A stretch of 64,000 bases of DNA from Thalassospira australica (lineage in GTDB: Bacteria > Pseudomonadota > Alphaproteobacteria > Rhodospirillales > Thalassospiraceae), in the NCBI RefSeq assembly GCF_000763295.1, contig NZ_JRJE01000032.1:310001-374000 (forward strand). Reading direction: 5' to 3'. The translations under genes and the position numbers were made by a program. Positions 1 through 9,437 of this stretch are shown here, one piece after another (position 1 is the first letter of the stretch; each line of letters starts with the position of its first letter). The notes under the pieces were generated by a model. It searched no databases. It saw nothing but the letters and a program-made list of their open reading frames with translations, and was not told the origin of the DNA.

Positions 1-854
1 GGGTCACCTTTAACGAGCCCAATGTCGTGGCGTGGATTGGCCACGAAGAAGGCCGCCATGCGCCGGGGATTACCGATCCGCGCGCGGCAATGCGTGCCGC
101 CCATCACCTGAACCTGTGCCATGCACGCGCAACCGAGGTGATCAAGAACCATTATCCCGATGCCCCCGTCGGCTTTGTCTTGCCGATGCACAAGGGTTAT
201 ACGCTTCCGCATCGTCGCGAACAGGATGCGCATCTGATTGACCTGTTCGAAGCGAAATGGAACGGCGTGTTTCTTGATCCGGTATATTATGGTCGGTATC
301 CCGACCTGATTATGGACCGTATGGCGACCCATATTCAGGACGGCGATCTTGAAGCCATCAAAACCAAGGTCGATTTTCAAGGGTTAAACCAGTATTTCCC
401 AAGCTATATTCAGGCCGCCGAAGGTGAAGCATGGCCCTTCAAGCATGCCCAGCCACCCAATTATTTCCGTCGGACCGAAATGGGCTGGGCGATTGACGGG
501 GATTGCTTCTATCGCACCATGAAAATCCTGCAGGATGATTATGGCAACCCGCCCGTTTTCATCACCGAAAACGGTGGTGCCTTTACCGATATTCCGAAGG
601 CGAACGGTCAGATCGATGATCAGGACCGCATCGCCTATTACACCGAATATCTCGAGGCATTGCTTCGCGCGTCCTCCGAAGGTGCCAATATTCAGGGTTA
701 CATGCCGTGGTCACTGCTTGATAATTTCGAATGGGCGTATGGCTATGAAAAGCGTTTCGGTCTGGTGCATGTTGACTACACCACCCAGAAACGCACCCCC
801 AAGGCATCCTATGATTTCATGCGCAAAGTGATTTCACAGAACGCATTGCCATAG
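1..854 (+). CDS. Family 1 glycoside hydrolase (beta-glucosidase), 3' part
   Basis: C-terminal part of a GH1 beta-glucosidase-like enzyme that hydrolyses beta-linked glucosides by the retaining mechanism. The reading frame is open from the window edge (codons from base 3). Its first visible residues are V-TFNEP, the GH1 motif carrying the acid/base glutamate (codon 15-17). The nucleophile motif ITENGG follows, with its glutamate at codon 567-569, and the conserved SLLDNFEWAYGY aglycone/glucose-binding segment lies near the end. About 284 residues are present of a usual 440-470, so the N-terminal third is outside the window. A LacI-type regulator starts 50 bases downstream on the same strand, which suggests a beta-glucoside use operon. 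The family is secure; the exact sugar is not. Confidence 0.93.
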   Translation, partial: VTFNEPNVVAWIGHEEGRHAPGITDPRAAMRAAHHLNLCHARATEVIKNHYPDAPVGFVLPMHKGYTLPHRREQDAHLIDLFEAKWNGVFLDPVYYGRYPDLIMDRMATHIQDGDLEAIKTKVDFQGLNQYFPSYIQAAEGEAWPFKHAQPPNYFRRTEMGWAIDGDCFYRTMKILQDDYGNPPVFITENGGAFTDIPKANGQIDDQDRIAYYTEYLEALLRASSEGANIQGYMPWSLLDNFEWAYGYEKRFGLVHVDYTTQKRTPKASYDFMRKVISQNALP

Positions 855-904
855 GCCAACCGGGCGCTTAGATTGTCCGAAATTTGAATGGAACGGACCT
901 TTAT

Positions 905-1945
905 ATGTCTGCTGCTCGCCCCAATTTGCGCACGATTGCCGATCGGCTTGGTTTGTCGATCACGACAGTGTCGCGTGCGCTGAAAGACGGGCCAGAGGTC
1001 AAACCTGACACCGTTGCGCGGGTAAAGGCCGCAGCGGCAGAAATCGGTTATCAGCCAGATGCACGTGGCGTCATGCTTCGAACCGGCAAAACCATGCAGG
1101 TCTGTTCCATTCTGTATTCCCCCGAAGTCGGTGATTACGGCGATCCGGGCTTCCTGGCCCAGGTCGAAAGCCTGACACAGGGGCTAGAAGCCGATAATTA
1201 TTCGCTGCTGGTGCTGGCCCAGACCCGCGGCGAAGATCCGCTTGATCCAGTGCGCAAGGTCCATACGCAGCGTCTGGCAGATGCTGTGGTGTTTTCGCGC
1301 ACAACCTTGCAGGACAGTCGCGCGAAATATTGCCTGCAACATGACTTTCCGTTTGTCAGCTTTGGCCGTACCGAACTTCTGACACCGCACGCCTTTGTCG
1401 ACCACGATGACGAACAGGCCGCCTATGATGCGGTAAAACGGCTTCTGGATGATGGCCATCGCAAGATCGGCATGATTGATCCGCCCGAAGCCCTGACCTT
1501 TTTCGGATATCGCAAGCAGGGGGCAAGACGGGCCATGATTGATGCCGGACGTGATCCCGACAGTCTGATCTGGATGCCGTCGGACATCTCGGTTCGGGCA
1601 GCACGCGAATCAATAACAAAGCTTTTTAGTTCTGAGCGCGACGTCACGGCTGTTGTTTGCGCAAGTCAGATGACGATGATTGGCGCGCTTGAAGCATTGA
1701 TGGAACTTGGCATGGACACCATCCGCGACGGGATTGGTGTTGTCGGATTTGGCGGCATGCCGTTCCGCATGCTGTCTCGGCAAAAGCTTGCCTATTACTA
1801 CCAGCCGCAACGACATGTCGGCGAAGTCCTTGCGCGCCATCTGCATGATCTGATGAACGGCACGCCGCCCGAAAACCTCCAGGCCCTTCTGCCGTATCAC
1901 CGCATTGACGACCTTGCCGCCTTCCGCGAGGGTGAGGATTTCTAG
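905..1945 (+). CDS. LacI-family transcriptional regulator
   Basis: 346-residue repressor-type protein. Residues 1-55 form the LacI helix-turn-helix and hinge (LRTIADRLGLSITTVSRALK, then IGYQPD). The rest is a periplasmic-binding-protein-like sensor domain. The ATG at 905 is preferred because GGA lies seven bases upstream; a TTG at 884 would add seven residues but has no convincing ribosome site. The gene follows a GH1 beta-glucosidase by 50 bases in the same direction, so it probably controls that sugar operon; the effector is unknown. Its stop overlaps the stop of the convergent mgtC-like gene by four bases. Confidence 0.92.
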   Translation: MSAARPNLRTIADRLGLSITTVSRALKDGPEVKPDTVARVKAAAAEIGYQPDARGVMLRTGKTMQVCSILYSPEVGDYGDPGFLAQVESLTQGLEADNYSLLVLAQTRGEDPLDPVRKVHTQRLADAVVFSRTTLQDSRAKYCLQHDFPFVSFGRTELLTPHAFVDHDDEQAAYDAVKRLLDDGHRKIGMIDPPEALTFFGYRKQGARRAMIDAGRDPDSLIWMPSDISVRAARESITKLFSSERDVTAVVCASQMTMIGALEALMELGMDTIRDGIGVVGFGGMPFRMLSRQKLAYYYQPQRHVGEVLARHLHDLMNGTPPENLQALLPYHRIDDLAAFREGEDF

Positions 1946-2469
1946 CTTTCCTTGGCATCCTTTTCGGCCTCTTCGTTGGCGACCCAGCGCACCAGCATCA
2001 GCTCGACCGGTTTTAACGCAACCAGGATAATAAAGGTCAAAACGGTGGCTATAATCACGATATGCCAGGCTGCAAGCGCGCAGGCGATGCCAAGCGCTGC
2101 CGTCATCCAGACGGTTGCAGCCGTGGTCAGCCCCGTAACCGACATGTTTTTTGGTTCGCGTAAAATGACACCGGCACCGATGAAACCAATCCCGGTCAGA
2201 ACACCCTGCAAAATCCCCTGAACCACACGCGACAGCGCATCGGGATGATCAATCAAATCCTGAAAATGGACCGCAACAACCGACACCACCGCCGCACCAA
2301 GTGACACAAGGGCCAGTGTCCGCATGCCTGTCGGTTTGCCATTCACATCACGGTTCAACCCGATCAGCATGCCAATCACCGTTGCCGCGCACAGGCGCGC
2401 GATCATATCGATCACGCCAATATCAAAGTATTTTTCCGCCGTCGCGAAATAGGGAAGGTCGGTCAGCAT
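1942..2469 (-). CDS. MgtC/SapB family membrane protein
   Basis: 175-residue inner-membrane protein of the MgtC/SapB family. The N-terminal half carries the family signature IGMLIGLNRDVNGKPTGMRT, followed by hydrophobic segments LALVSLGAAVVSVV, ILQGVLTGIGFIGAGVIL and a pair near residues 115-155. MgtC proteins in pathogens support growth at low magnesium and inside macrophages and act on F-type ATPase; short environmental homologues like this one have no settled role. It lacks the C-terminal soluble domain of Salmonella MgtC. It is a single gene convergent with the lacI-type gene and runs away from the lysR gene upstream. Confidence 0.9.
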   Translation of the reverse strand: MLTDLPYFATAEKYFDIGVIDMIARLCAATVIGMLIGLNRDVNGKPTGMRTLALVSLGAAVVSVVAVHFQDLIDHPDALSRVVQGILQGVLTGIGFIGAGVILREPKNMSVTGLTTAATVWMTAALGIACALAAWHIVIIATVLTFIILVALKPVELMLVRWVANEEAEKDAKES

Positions 2470-2563
2470 GCGATAAACTCTTGCCGTTTAAACATTTCCC
2501 AAACGCTTCGCACGCACTCAATGTTCCGATGCGACGCACCCGCAACCAGTTCGGTGATCAAAT

Positions 2564-3481
2564 TCAGGCAGATGTTTCTATAGACACCTCCATGTCAGAT
2601 GCCTTGTTCATTAGCCATTCAAAGAACAGCGCAATGCGGGGGTCACGCTTGGGTGGATCAAGCGTGATCAGGACATAATCATAACCGGTCGCAGCCATCC
2701 CATACGGCGCAATCAATCGCCCGGATGTCAGATCATCGGTCACAAGCGGCAACGGGCCAATCGCCGTACCAAGCCGGTTAGCGGCCGCCTGCAGCGCGAA
2801 AAAGAAATGATCAAAATACTGTTCGCTTGCCGGGGTTGCCGCATTCCCACTGGCGCGTTTCCAATCATCCCAGGCATCCGGGCGCGTGCGTGTATGAAGC
2901 CAGCGAGCATTGGATAAATCCCTTGAAAGAATGGTTTCCCAGCATTCCGGATCACAAACCGGTCCGGCATATTCCGCCCAAAGATGGGTTGTGATGTAAT
3001 GCTCGGAAATGCCGTAATCGGCACGACGAATGGCAACATCGCAACCATCGGCCAACAAATCCACCGGCCCACCTGCAAGCCTGAGATCAATATTCAGATC
3101 CGGGTTGGCCTCACGAAAATCGCCAAGACGGGGCATCAACCAACGCATCGCAAGGCTGGGCTCGCACGAAACGGTCAATATCGGCGATGTCTTGTCATGG
3201 CGATGGATATCCTCAATCGCCTGATCAAGCCCATCAAGCGCACCCGTCGTTGCCTTTAATAATCGCTCGCCCGCGGCTGTAAGCCAGACACGGCGATTGC
3301 GCCGCACAAAAAGCTGAACACCCAGGCGTTCTTCGATTTGCCCAACCGCACGGCTAATAGCCCCATGGGTCAGATGCAACTCGTCTGCCGCACGCGAAAA
3401 GCTTTGGTGGCGGGCTGCGGCCTCAAAGGCAGGCAGGGCTGCCAAGGGTGGCAGGCTGCGTTTCCTGTGAACATTACTCAC
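2564..3481 (-). CDS. LysR-family transcriptional regulator (GcvA-like)
   Basis: About 305 residues. The N-terminal winged helix starts at LPPLAALPAFEAAARHQSF and continues with SRAADELHLTHGAISRAVGQ. The C-terminal part is the usual LysR effector domain. The family normally begins 5-8 residues before the LPPL motif, which favours GTG at 3481. An upstream GTG at 3544 is in frame and would add 21 residues but would run into the divergent gene's leader. It is transcribed away from a LysE-type exporter, the classical ArgP/LysE arrangement, so it probably activates that exporter in response to the exported amino acid. The ligand is not known. Confidence 0.9.
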   Translation of the reverse strand: MSNVHRKRSLPPLAALPAFEAAARHQSFSRAADELHLTHGAISRAVGQIEERLGVQLFVRRNRRVWLTAAGERLLKATTGALDGLDQAIEDIHRHDKTSPILTVSCEPSLAMRWLMPRLGDFREANPDLNIDLRLAGGPVDLLADGCDVAIRRADYGISEHYITTHLWAEYAGPVCDPECWETILSRDLSNARWLHTRTRPDAWDDWKRASGNAATPASEQYFDHFFFALQAAANRLGTAIGPLPLVTDDLTSGRLIAPYGMAATGYDYVLITLDPPKRDPRIALFFEWLMNKASDMEVSIETSA

Positions 3482-3581
3482 AATATTTACCAGTATTTTT
3501 CGATTTTCCGGCGATGTGAACAGTTTGATACTGAAATTACTCACACATCAAATGAATTCATCATCCACAAAGGATCACATC

Positions 3582-4289
3582 ATGCCGGAATTCGCGGGCG
3601 ATATCTTATCGATGGAAATCATTGCGGTTGGCATCATCACCATTCTTGCCGTGATCAGCCCCGGCCCCGACTTTGCCATGGTCACACGTATTGCCCTGGC
3701 GCGCGGCAGGCACGCAGGCGTCTTTTGTGCCATCGGCATTGGCAGCGGCGTTTCCGTACATCTTGCCTATACCCTGATCGGGCTTGGTGTGGTGTTTGCT
3801 AGCAATGTCTGGGTGTTGACCAGTTTACGCTATCTGGGGGCCACCTATTTGATCTGGCTGGGGTTATCGGCCCTTTGGCCCGACATCCGCGCCCTGCTTG
3901 GCCAGAGAAAATCCAAGGCATTGAACAATAAAGACATCAATACCAATTCCGCCCTCACTGCACCGGGGCCGGATCAAAGCCAAGACAGGCTGACTGGCGG
4001 CAGCGGATCAGCGTTTTGGATCGGCTTTGCCTGCAATGCGCTAAACCCGAAAACCATGCTGTTTATTGTATCGCTGTTCAGTCAGGTGATTTCACCAAAC
4101 ACCCCGGTCGCGCAGGAAGTCGCGTATGGTGTTTATATCGCAGCCTGTCACATGATCTGGTTTGCGCTTGTCGCAACGGCCTTGACCCTGCCATCGGTTC
4201 AGGCGCGCATTTCAGCGATCAAGTCATGGATCGAACGTGGCGTGGGCATCTGTCTTGCCAGCTTGGGTATCAAGCTTCTGGCAAGCTAG
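3582..4289 (+). CDS. LysE/RhtB-family amino-acid exporter
   Basis: 235-residue inner-membrane exporter of the LysE/RhtB superfamily. The hallmark SPGPDF sits in the first helix (ILAVISPGPDFAMVTRIALA), followed by about five more hydrophobic segments. A hydrophilic insertion near residues 110-150 (rich in N, T and S) is longer than usual. ATG 3582 is chosen because AAAGGA lies about seven bases upstream; ATG 3552 and an earlier start at 3516 are in frame but lack such a site. It is divergent from a LysR gene, its probable regulator. The substrate cannot be told from sequence; homoserine/threonine-type or basic amino acids are typical. Confidence 0.91.
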   Translation: MPEFAGDILSMEIIAVGIITILAVISPGPDFAMVTRIALARGRHAGVFCAIGIGSGVSVHLAYTLIGLGVVFASNVWVLTSLRYLGATYLIWLGLSALWPDIRALLGQRKSKALNNKDINTNSALTAPGPDQSQDRLTGGSGSAFWIGFACNALNPKTMLFIVSLFSQVISPNTPVAQEVAYGVYIAACHMIWFALVATALTLPSVQARISAIKSWIERGVGICLASLGIKLLAS

Positions 4290-4310
4290 ACCGAACATAT
4301 CCGTCAAAGA

Positions 4311-4742
4311 TCAGATAAACAGCATCTCGCCATTTTGCTTGGCGTCATTGAGGAACGTCACCACACCACCGGTTTCAATCGTAAGCTCTTCACGCTTTGC
4401 TTCGCTCTCAAGCCCAAGGGCGCGCAGGCCCATCTCGCACACCATGAATTTGGCATTGAGGCTGGCACAGGCCGACAGCAGTTCTTCGAAACTGCCAATG
4501 CCACGCGTCGCATAACTCAGATCGATTGAAGTTGCCGTCGCACCGTCAACTTCGGTACGCAAATGACGCCAACCCGATGGCGCAAACAGGGCGCGGCTGG
4601 CATCCATGGTGAAGAAAAGCGTCACGTCACGGCCAGACGCAAGCGCGGCTGATGCCATTACGAGGGCGTAATGAACCTTTTCATAGGTTCCGGAAAACAC
4701 CACCAGCGACAGTTTTTTGGGCGTATCAGACTCAGTGCTCAT
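4311..4742 (-). CDS. DsrE-family sulfur-relay-like protein
   Basis: 143-residue cytoplasmic protein of the DsrE/DsrF-like fold: LSLVVFSGTYEKVHYALVMAS at the N terminus, LFFTMDASRALF as the second strand-helix unit, and a FMVCEMGLRALG segment whose cysteine occupies the position often used for persulfide transfer in this family. The ATG at 4742 lies inside the last codons of the upstream moeB-like gene (11-base overlap), so the two are translationally coupled. The context with a ThiF/MoeB activating enzyme and cysK suggests a role in sulfur handling. That role is inferred; no specific partner can be named. Confidence 0.8.
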   Translation of the reverse strand: MSTESDTPKKLSLVVFSGTYEKVHYALVMASAALASGRDVTLFFTMDASRALFAPSGWRHLRTEVDGATATSIDLSYATRGIGSFEELLSACASLNAKFMVCEMGLRALGLESEAKREELTIETGGVVTFLNDAKQNGEMLFI

Positions 4743-5535
4743 GAATAGACAGGTCCTTGATTGTGGCGTTTTCTGAACAGGTCGGGCAGCCCGGATCGCG
4801 CGGCACCTTGATCTTGCGGAACGCAGACGAGAGGGCATCGATAATCAAGAGCTGCCCCGAAAGGCTATCACCAATGCCCATCAGCTCTTTGAGCACCTCG
4901 GTCGCCTGAATACCACCAACCATGCCAACAACCGATCCCAGAACCCCGCCTTGGGCGCAGGACGGAATGGCGTCTTCCGGCGGTGGGGCATGGTAGATGC
5001 AGCGATAACAGGGGTGTGGTGAACCTAGATGGGCCTTGAAAGTCGATACCTGCCCGTCAAAGCGAAGGGCCGCACCAGAAACCAGCGTCTTTTTTGCAAG
5101 ATAGCAGGCGTCATTAAGCAAAAACCGCGTTTCGAAATTGTCCGACCCGTCGGCAATCACGTCATAATCGGCAATCAGATCCATGACGTTTGACGTATCA
5201 AGCCGGGCATTATGGGCATGTACGGTAACTTCGGGGTTCATGTCGGCCATGGTGGCCTTGGCGCTGTCGACCTTGGGCGTTCCAACATCCTTCATGCCGT
5301 GCGCGATCTGGCGCTGCAGATTGGAAAGTTCCACCGTATCGGCATCAACTATGCCGATTGTCCCAACCCCGGCGGCGGCCAGATACATGGCAAGCGGCGA
5401 GCCAAGCCCCCCCGCGCCAACGATCAGAACCCGACCACGTTTAAGCTTCATCTGCCCGGTGCCGCCCACATCCTTCAGGACGATATGGCGGGCATAACGT
5501 TGCACTTCATTTTCGCTGAAATCGAAATCACTCAC
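4732..5535 (-). CDS. moeB: MoeB/ThiF/HesA-family adenylyltransferase
   Basis: 267-residue E1-like enzyme that adenylates the C-terminal glycine of a sulfur-carrier protein such as MoaD or ThiS. Visible features: the nucleotide-binding loop GAGGLGSPLAMYLAAAGVG, the acidic turn IVDADTVELSNLQRQ, and zinc-ligand CxxC pairs at CYRC and CPTC. It has no C-terminal rhodanese domain, so it is the short bacterial MoeB/ThiF type. Its stop overlaps the dsrE-like gene. MoeB is the most likely name, but ThiF-type activity cannot be excluded because no moaD, moaE or thiS gene is nearby. Confidence 0.88.
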   Translation of the reverse strand: MSDFDFSENEVQRYARHIVLKDVGGTGQMKLKRGRVLIVGAGGLGSPLAMYLAAAGVGTIGIVDADTVELSNLQRQIAHGMKDVGTPKVDSAKATMADMNPEVTVHAHNARLDTSNVMDLIADYDVIADGSDNFETRFLLNDACYLAKKTLVSGAALRFDGQVSTFKAHLGSPHPCYRCIYHAPPPEDAIPSCAQGGVLGSVVGMVGGIQATEVLKELMGIGDSLSGQLLIIDALSSAFRKIKVPRDPGCPTCSENATIKDLSIHEH

Positions 5536-5715
5536 GCGGGCGGATATCCTTTGGGAAAGACCAGAACAAACTCAGTCAATACAGATGGCAGATCATGTTG
5601 ATTGGATATAGCCCAAGAAACATCTGTCTCAAGGAAATATTCCATATTGATATCGAAACAATATGCTTTCCTGATGCACACCTGATCTCGAAACACCACA
5701 CCACCCAACAAAAAA

Positions 5716-5738
5716 GGCCCGGTACAAAGTACCGGACC
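5716..5738 (-). terminator. Rho-independent terminator after cysK
   Basis: Ten-base arms (ggcccggtac / gtaccggacc, one mismatch) around an AAA loop. Read on the minus strand the stem is followed by a run of T, as expected for the end of the cysK transcript. Confidence 0.85.
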
Positions 5739-5774
5739 CATTTGAAATCTGTAAAGCCTGGGCTTTCGGATTGC

Positions 5775-6725
5775 TTATTGCAGCCCTTCAAACAGTGCGG
5801 TCGACAGATAGCGTTCCGCAAAGCTCGGAATAATCACGACAATGCGTTTGCCTGCATTTTCCGGCTTCTGGCCAAGCTCAATGCCTGCTGCAACTGCGGC
5901 ACCAGACGAAATCCCGGTCGGAAGGCCTTCGATGGCCGCCAGTTTGCGCGCAGTGGCAAAGGCGGTTTCATTGCCAATCGTCATGACCGTATCAATCACA
6001 TCGGTATTAAGATTGCCCGGAATGAAGCCGGCACCAATGCCCTGAATTTTATGCGGGCCGGGCGCACCACCGGAAATGACCGGGCTGTCTTCGGGCTCGA
6101 CCGCGACGATCTGAACGTTCGGGTTATGCTTTTTAAGCACTTCACCAACACCGGTCAGAGTACCGCCGGTACCCACACCCGATACAAAGATATCGATCTC
6201 GCCTGCGGTATCCTTGATGATTTCTTCAGCCGTGGTGTTGCGGTGTACTTCGGGGTTTGCCGGATTGTCGAATTGCTGAAGCATGATTGCCCCATCAATT
6301 TCAGACACCAGTTCTTCAGCGCGGGCAACCGCACCCTTCATACCCTTGGCCGCTGGCGTCAGGTCGATCTGCGCGCCAAGAAGCATCAACATCTTGCGGC
6401 GTTCCAGTGACATGCTTTCAGGCATGGTCAGGATCAGCTTGTAGCCCTTTGCCGCTGCAACAAAGGCCAGCGCAATACCGGTATTGCCAGACGTCGGCTC
6501 AACCAGTGTCGCGCCCGGTTTGATCTTGCCGGATTTCTCGGCATTTTCGATCATCGCAAGGCCAATACGGTCCTTGACCGAAGCCAGTGGATTGAAAAAT
6601 TCAAGCTTGCCGATCAGATCGGCTTTCACACCTTCGGCCTCAGCCAAACGTGAAAGGCGTACAAGCGGCGTACCGCCAATGGTGTCGATAATGCTGTCGT
6701 AAATCTTGCCGCGAAACTCAGTCAT
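5775..6725 (-). CDS. cysK: Cysteine synthase A (O-acetylserine sulfhydrylase)
   Basis: 316-residue PLP enzyme making cysteine from O-acetylserine and sulfide. The PLP lysine is in [15 protein letters not shown], the substrate loop is [19 protein letters not shown], and the phosphate-binding loop is [13 protein letters not shown]. Length matches the family. ATG 6725 is chosen because AGGAAAAC lies just upstream; a start at 6773 would add an atypical 16-residue extension. A strong terminator follows. An Rrf2-family regulator lies upstream on the same strand, recalling CymR control of cysteine genes in Firmicutes. Confidence 0.96.
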   Translation of the reverse strand: MTEFRGKIYDSIIDTIGGTPLVRLSRLAEAEGVKADLIGKLEFFNPLASVKDRIGLAMIENAEKSGKIKPGATLVEPTSGNTGIALAFVAAAKGYKLILTMPESMSLERRKMLMLLGAQIDLTPAAKGMKGAVARAEELVSEIDGAIMLQQFDNPANPEVHRNTTAEEIIKDTAGEIDIFVSGVGTGGTLTGVGEVLKKHNPNVQIVAVEPEDSPVISGGAPGPHKIQGIGAGFIPGNLNTDVIDTVMTIGNETAFATARKLAAIEGLPTGISSGAAVAAGIELGQKPENAGKRIVVIIPSFAERYLSTALFEGLQ

Positions 6726-6929
6726 GTTTTCCTCGCACGTTTCTGTATTTTTGCCTTCAAGCACATCTTTCACATGTATTTATATCGCTATTCATCCAGG
6801 TCAAATGGATTGAAGGATATTTTACATATCTGGCACCCGAACAGCTTTCCTGAATCTTGTAATTTCACTTTCTATAGCAGCAATTTCTTGTTGAATGACG
6901 ATACAACAATCCATCACGTGCCCAGAAGA

Positions 6930-7385
6930 CTAAATGATGAAATCCGGGGATTCTTCGATCCCGCTGCGCAGGCCCGCATCACGGGCCCGATTACACAGGT
7001 CTTCGACCGTAATTTTGCCAAGTTGCTTGATCATTTCATCCTGCAGTTCCCGCCACAGCGGGCGGACAACTTCCTTGCCAAGCGGGGAGCCCGCCGGATC
7101 TTCGATCGGGTCATCGGATGTTTCCATTGCCCGGATCACCGATACGATATCGGCAAGCGTGATGCGACGACGTTCGCGCGCCAGTCGATACCCGCCGCGC
7201 GGACCGCGGACACCAACAAGAATGTCGGCCCGAACCAACTGCTGCAGGGTCTGTTCCAGATAGCGTTTCGGAATGCCCTGACGCGCCGTGATATCGCGGC
7301 TTTGAACCGGCTCACCTGCAGCGTTATAGGCAATATCCACGACCGCCTCGATCGCAAACAACATCTTTTTAGAAAGCTTTAGCAT
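6930..7385 (-). CDS. Rrf2-family transcriptional regulator (CymR-like, no Fe-S cysteines)
   Basis: 151-residue Rrf2 winged-helix protein. It begins MLKLSKKMLFAIEAVVDIAY, followed by the recognition helix region IPKRYLEQTLQQLVRADIL and the wing VRGPRGGYRLAR. IscR, RirA and NsrR carry three conserved cysteines for an iron-sulfur cluster; here only one cysteine is present (EDLCNRA), so it is unlikely to bind such a cluster. That, and its place upstream of cysK, resembles the cysteine regulator CymR. ATG 7385 matches the usual family start; ATG 7418 and GTG 7433 would lengthen the N terminus. Confidence 0.87.
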   Translation of the reverse strand: MLKLSKKMLFAIEAVVDIAYNAAGEPVQSRDITARQGIPKRYLEQTLQQLVRADILVGVRGPRGGYRLARERRRITLADIVSVIRAMETSDDPIEDPAGSPLGKEVVRPLWRELQDEMIKQLGKITVEDLCNRARDAGLRSGIEESPDFII

Positions 7386-7479
7386 CGTTTCACTTAACTC
7401 CCCTTGCGGTTCTGCCATCCCCCCAGATGACACAACCAGACAACGTCAAACCTGATTAACCAGCACACAATCGCCGCAG

Positions 7480-7944
7480 CTATTTTGCCGGGCTGGCTGT
7501 TCCGGTCGATCCAAAACCACCCGCACCACGCGCGGTTTCATCCAGATCCGCGGCCACATTCCATGTCACCTGCGTTACCGGTGCGACGACCAGTTGGGCA
7601 ATACGCATGCCGCGTTCAATCTCAAATGCGTCTTGCCCGTGATTGATCAGGATGACTTTGATCTCGCCGCGATAATCGGCATCAATCGTGCCCGGACTAT
7701 TGAGCACCGTGACACCATTTTTTGCCGCCAAGCCCGAACGCGGGCGCACCTGCGCTTCAAACCCTGTGGGAAGAGCAATGGCAATACCGGTCTCAACCAT
7801 GGCATGCTTGCCCGGTTCCAGAACCAGTTTCCCGTCAATTGCTGCCTGCAAATCAACCGCAGCAGACTGCGCTGTTGCATATTCCGGCAGCGGCAAATCC
7901 GCCCCGTGGGGAAGCTGTTTCAAATCAACGCTTAAAAGCGACAT
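7480..7944 (-). CDS. dut: dUTP diphosphatase
   Basis: 154-residue trimeric dUTPase that hydrolyses dUTP to dUMP and pyrophosphate, keeping uracil out of DNA and feeding thymidylate synthesis. The five family motifs are present, including [19 protein letters not shown] with the catalytic loop, [11 protein letters not shown], and the flexible C-terminal glycine-rich motif [11 protein letters not shown]. Length is typical. It lies 70 bases downstream of coaBC on the same strand, a pairing common in proteobacteria (coaBC-dut). Confidence 0.97.
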   Translation of the reverse strand: MSLLSVDLKQLPHGADLPLPEYATAQSAAVDLQAAIDGKLVLEPGKHAMVETGIAIALPTGFEAQVRPRSGLAAKNGVTVLNSPGTIDADYRGEIKVILINHGQDAFEIERGMRIAQLVVAPVTQVTWNVAADLDETARGAGGFGSTGTASPAK

Positions 7945-8014
7945 CGTCCATCCTTGTATCTTTCCCGGCCAGCAGCCGGTCTTGGTCTTTGTCTGTCCTG
8001 TCAGGTTGTCCCCA

Positions 8015-9232
8015 TCAGGAAAAATGTTTGATGATGCGCGCGCTCAAAGCCCGGGCAACACCGGTTTTGCTTTGGCGTTCCCAACGCTCGTCACTATTCT
8101 CATCGTCACCTGAAATCAGGCAAATCTCGTTGTCATCCCCGCCAAAGGTGCCGGTTTCCGGGGCCACATCATTGGCAAGAATCCAGTCGCAGCCCTTACG
8201 CGCACGCTTGGCACGCGCATGATCGATGACATTTTCGGTTTCTGCCGCAAAACCAATCACAAGGCCCGGGCGTGTCGGTCCAGCTTTGGAAATCGTTGCC
8301 AGAATGTCCGGGTTCTCCGAAAGCTTAAGATCGGGAATTTCCCCTGATCGATCTTTTTTAAGCTTCTGTCCGGCTTCATCTGCGCTGCGCCAATCGGCAA
8401 CTGCGGCGGCACAAATGGCAATATCAGCCGGAAGAGCATCCTGAACGGATGCCAGCATTTCGCGTGCCGTTTCAACGCGCACAACCTTTACCCCGGCGGG
8501 ATCGGGCAGGGTAACAGGCCCACTCACCAAGGTCACAGCCGCACCGGCATCTGACAACGCCTCGGCAATTGCATGGCCCTGCTTTCCCGAGGACCGATTG
8601 GCGATATAACGTACCGGGTCAATCGGCTCATGGGTCGGGCCGCTGGTAACAACAGCTGTTTTACCCGCAAGCGGCTTGGGCGCGTTTTGTGCCTCAAGGA
8701 AATCAAGCACGCTTGCGATGATCTCAGCCGGTTCTGCCAAACGCCCCGATCCGACTTCGCCACAGGCCAGATCACCCGCCGACGGCCCAACCCGGATCAC
8801 GCCCCGGCTTTCAAGGGTTGCGATATTGGCCTGTGTTGCCGGGTGGTTCCACATTTCGACGTTCATCGCCGGGGCAATCATCACCGGCTTGTCGGTCGCA
8901 AGCAGGGCGGTTGTCGCCAGATCACCGGCCTGTCCTGTGGCCATTTTGGCCAGAATATCGGCACTTGCAGGTGCGACCAGAACAAGATCCGCCTCCCGCG
9001 ACAGCCGGATATGGCCCATTTCGGCTTCGTCGGTCAGTGAAAACAGGTCCTGATAGACCTTGTTTTCGGTCAGTGCGGAAACAGAAAGCGGCGTCACGAA
9101 CTGCGCACCGCCCTTGGTCAGGATGGCGCGAATGTTAAAATCACGATCACGAAGCCGGCGGATCACCTCAAGAACCTTATAGGCAGCGATGCCGCCCGAG
9201 ATGATCAGAAGGATATTTGGTCCTGTTGGCAC
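8015..9232 (-). CDS. coaBC: Bifunctional phosphopantothenoylcysteine decarboxylase/synthetase
   Basis: About 405 residues; two coenzyme A steps in one protein. The N-terminal CoaC flavoprotein domain shows [31 protein letters not shown] and the catalytic cysteine in [12 protein letters not shown]. The C-terminal CoaB domain has [22 protein letters not shown] and couples cysteine to phosphopantothenate using CTP. The start is uncertain: GTG 9232 is four codons inside a TTG at 9244; both lie just before [13 protein letters not shown]. It is co-directional with dut downstream. Confidence 0.95.
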   Translation of the reverse strand: MPTGPNILLIISGGIAAYKVLEVIRRLRDRDFNIRAILTKGGAQFVTPLSVSALTENKVYQDLFSLTDEAEMGHIRLSREADLVLVAPASADILAKMATGQAGDLATTALLATDKPVMIAPAMNVEMWNHPATQANIATLESRGVIRVGPSAGDLACGEVGSGRLAEPAEIIASVLDFLEAQNAPKPLAGKTAVVTSGPTHEPIDPVRYIANRSSGKQGHAIAEALSDAGAAVTLVSGPVTLPDPAGVKVVRVETAREMLASVQDALPADIAICAAAVADWRSADEAGQKLKKDRSGEIPDLKLSENPDILATISKAGPTRPGLVIGFAAETENVIDHARAKRARKGCDWILANDVAPETGTFGGDDNEICLISGDDENSDERWERQSKTGVARALSARIIKHFS

Positions 9233-9330
9233 TGTGATTACCAATTAATTACGGTTAAGAAGTGTGGTTAACCTACATTGTCACCTAATCCGGTGCAAGA
9301 ACCCAATGGTACATAAAAGGACCTATTGAA

Positions 9331-9361
9331 AACGCCATGCCCCGAAACAGGACATGGCGTT
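9331..9361 (-). terminator. Hairpin terminator downstream of the polysaccharide deacetylase gene
   Basis: Nine-base perfect arms aacgccatg / catggcgtt with a 13-base loop, in the gap between the deacetylase stop and coaBC. On the minus strand the stem runs into TTTTC, so it probably ends the deacetylase transcript. Confidence 0.65.
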
Positions 9362-9437
9362 GATTTTGTCGTTCGGTTTTGCGCTTTACCACAAAAGTCC
9401 GGCACGCAAACATGCGGAAACCCAGTATCGACCGCCC

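Noticed and set aside
5595-6410. 271-codon plus-strand frame opposite cysK
   Set aside because: Covers the cysK terminator and active-site region in reverse; no motif.
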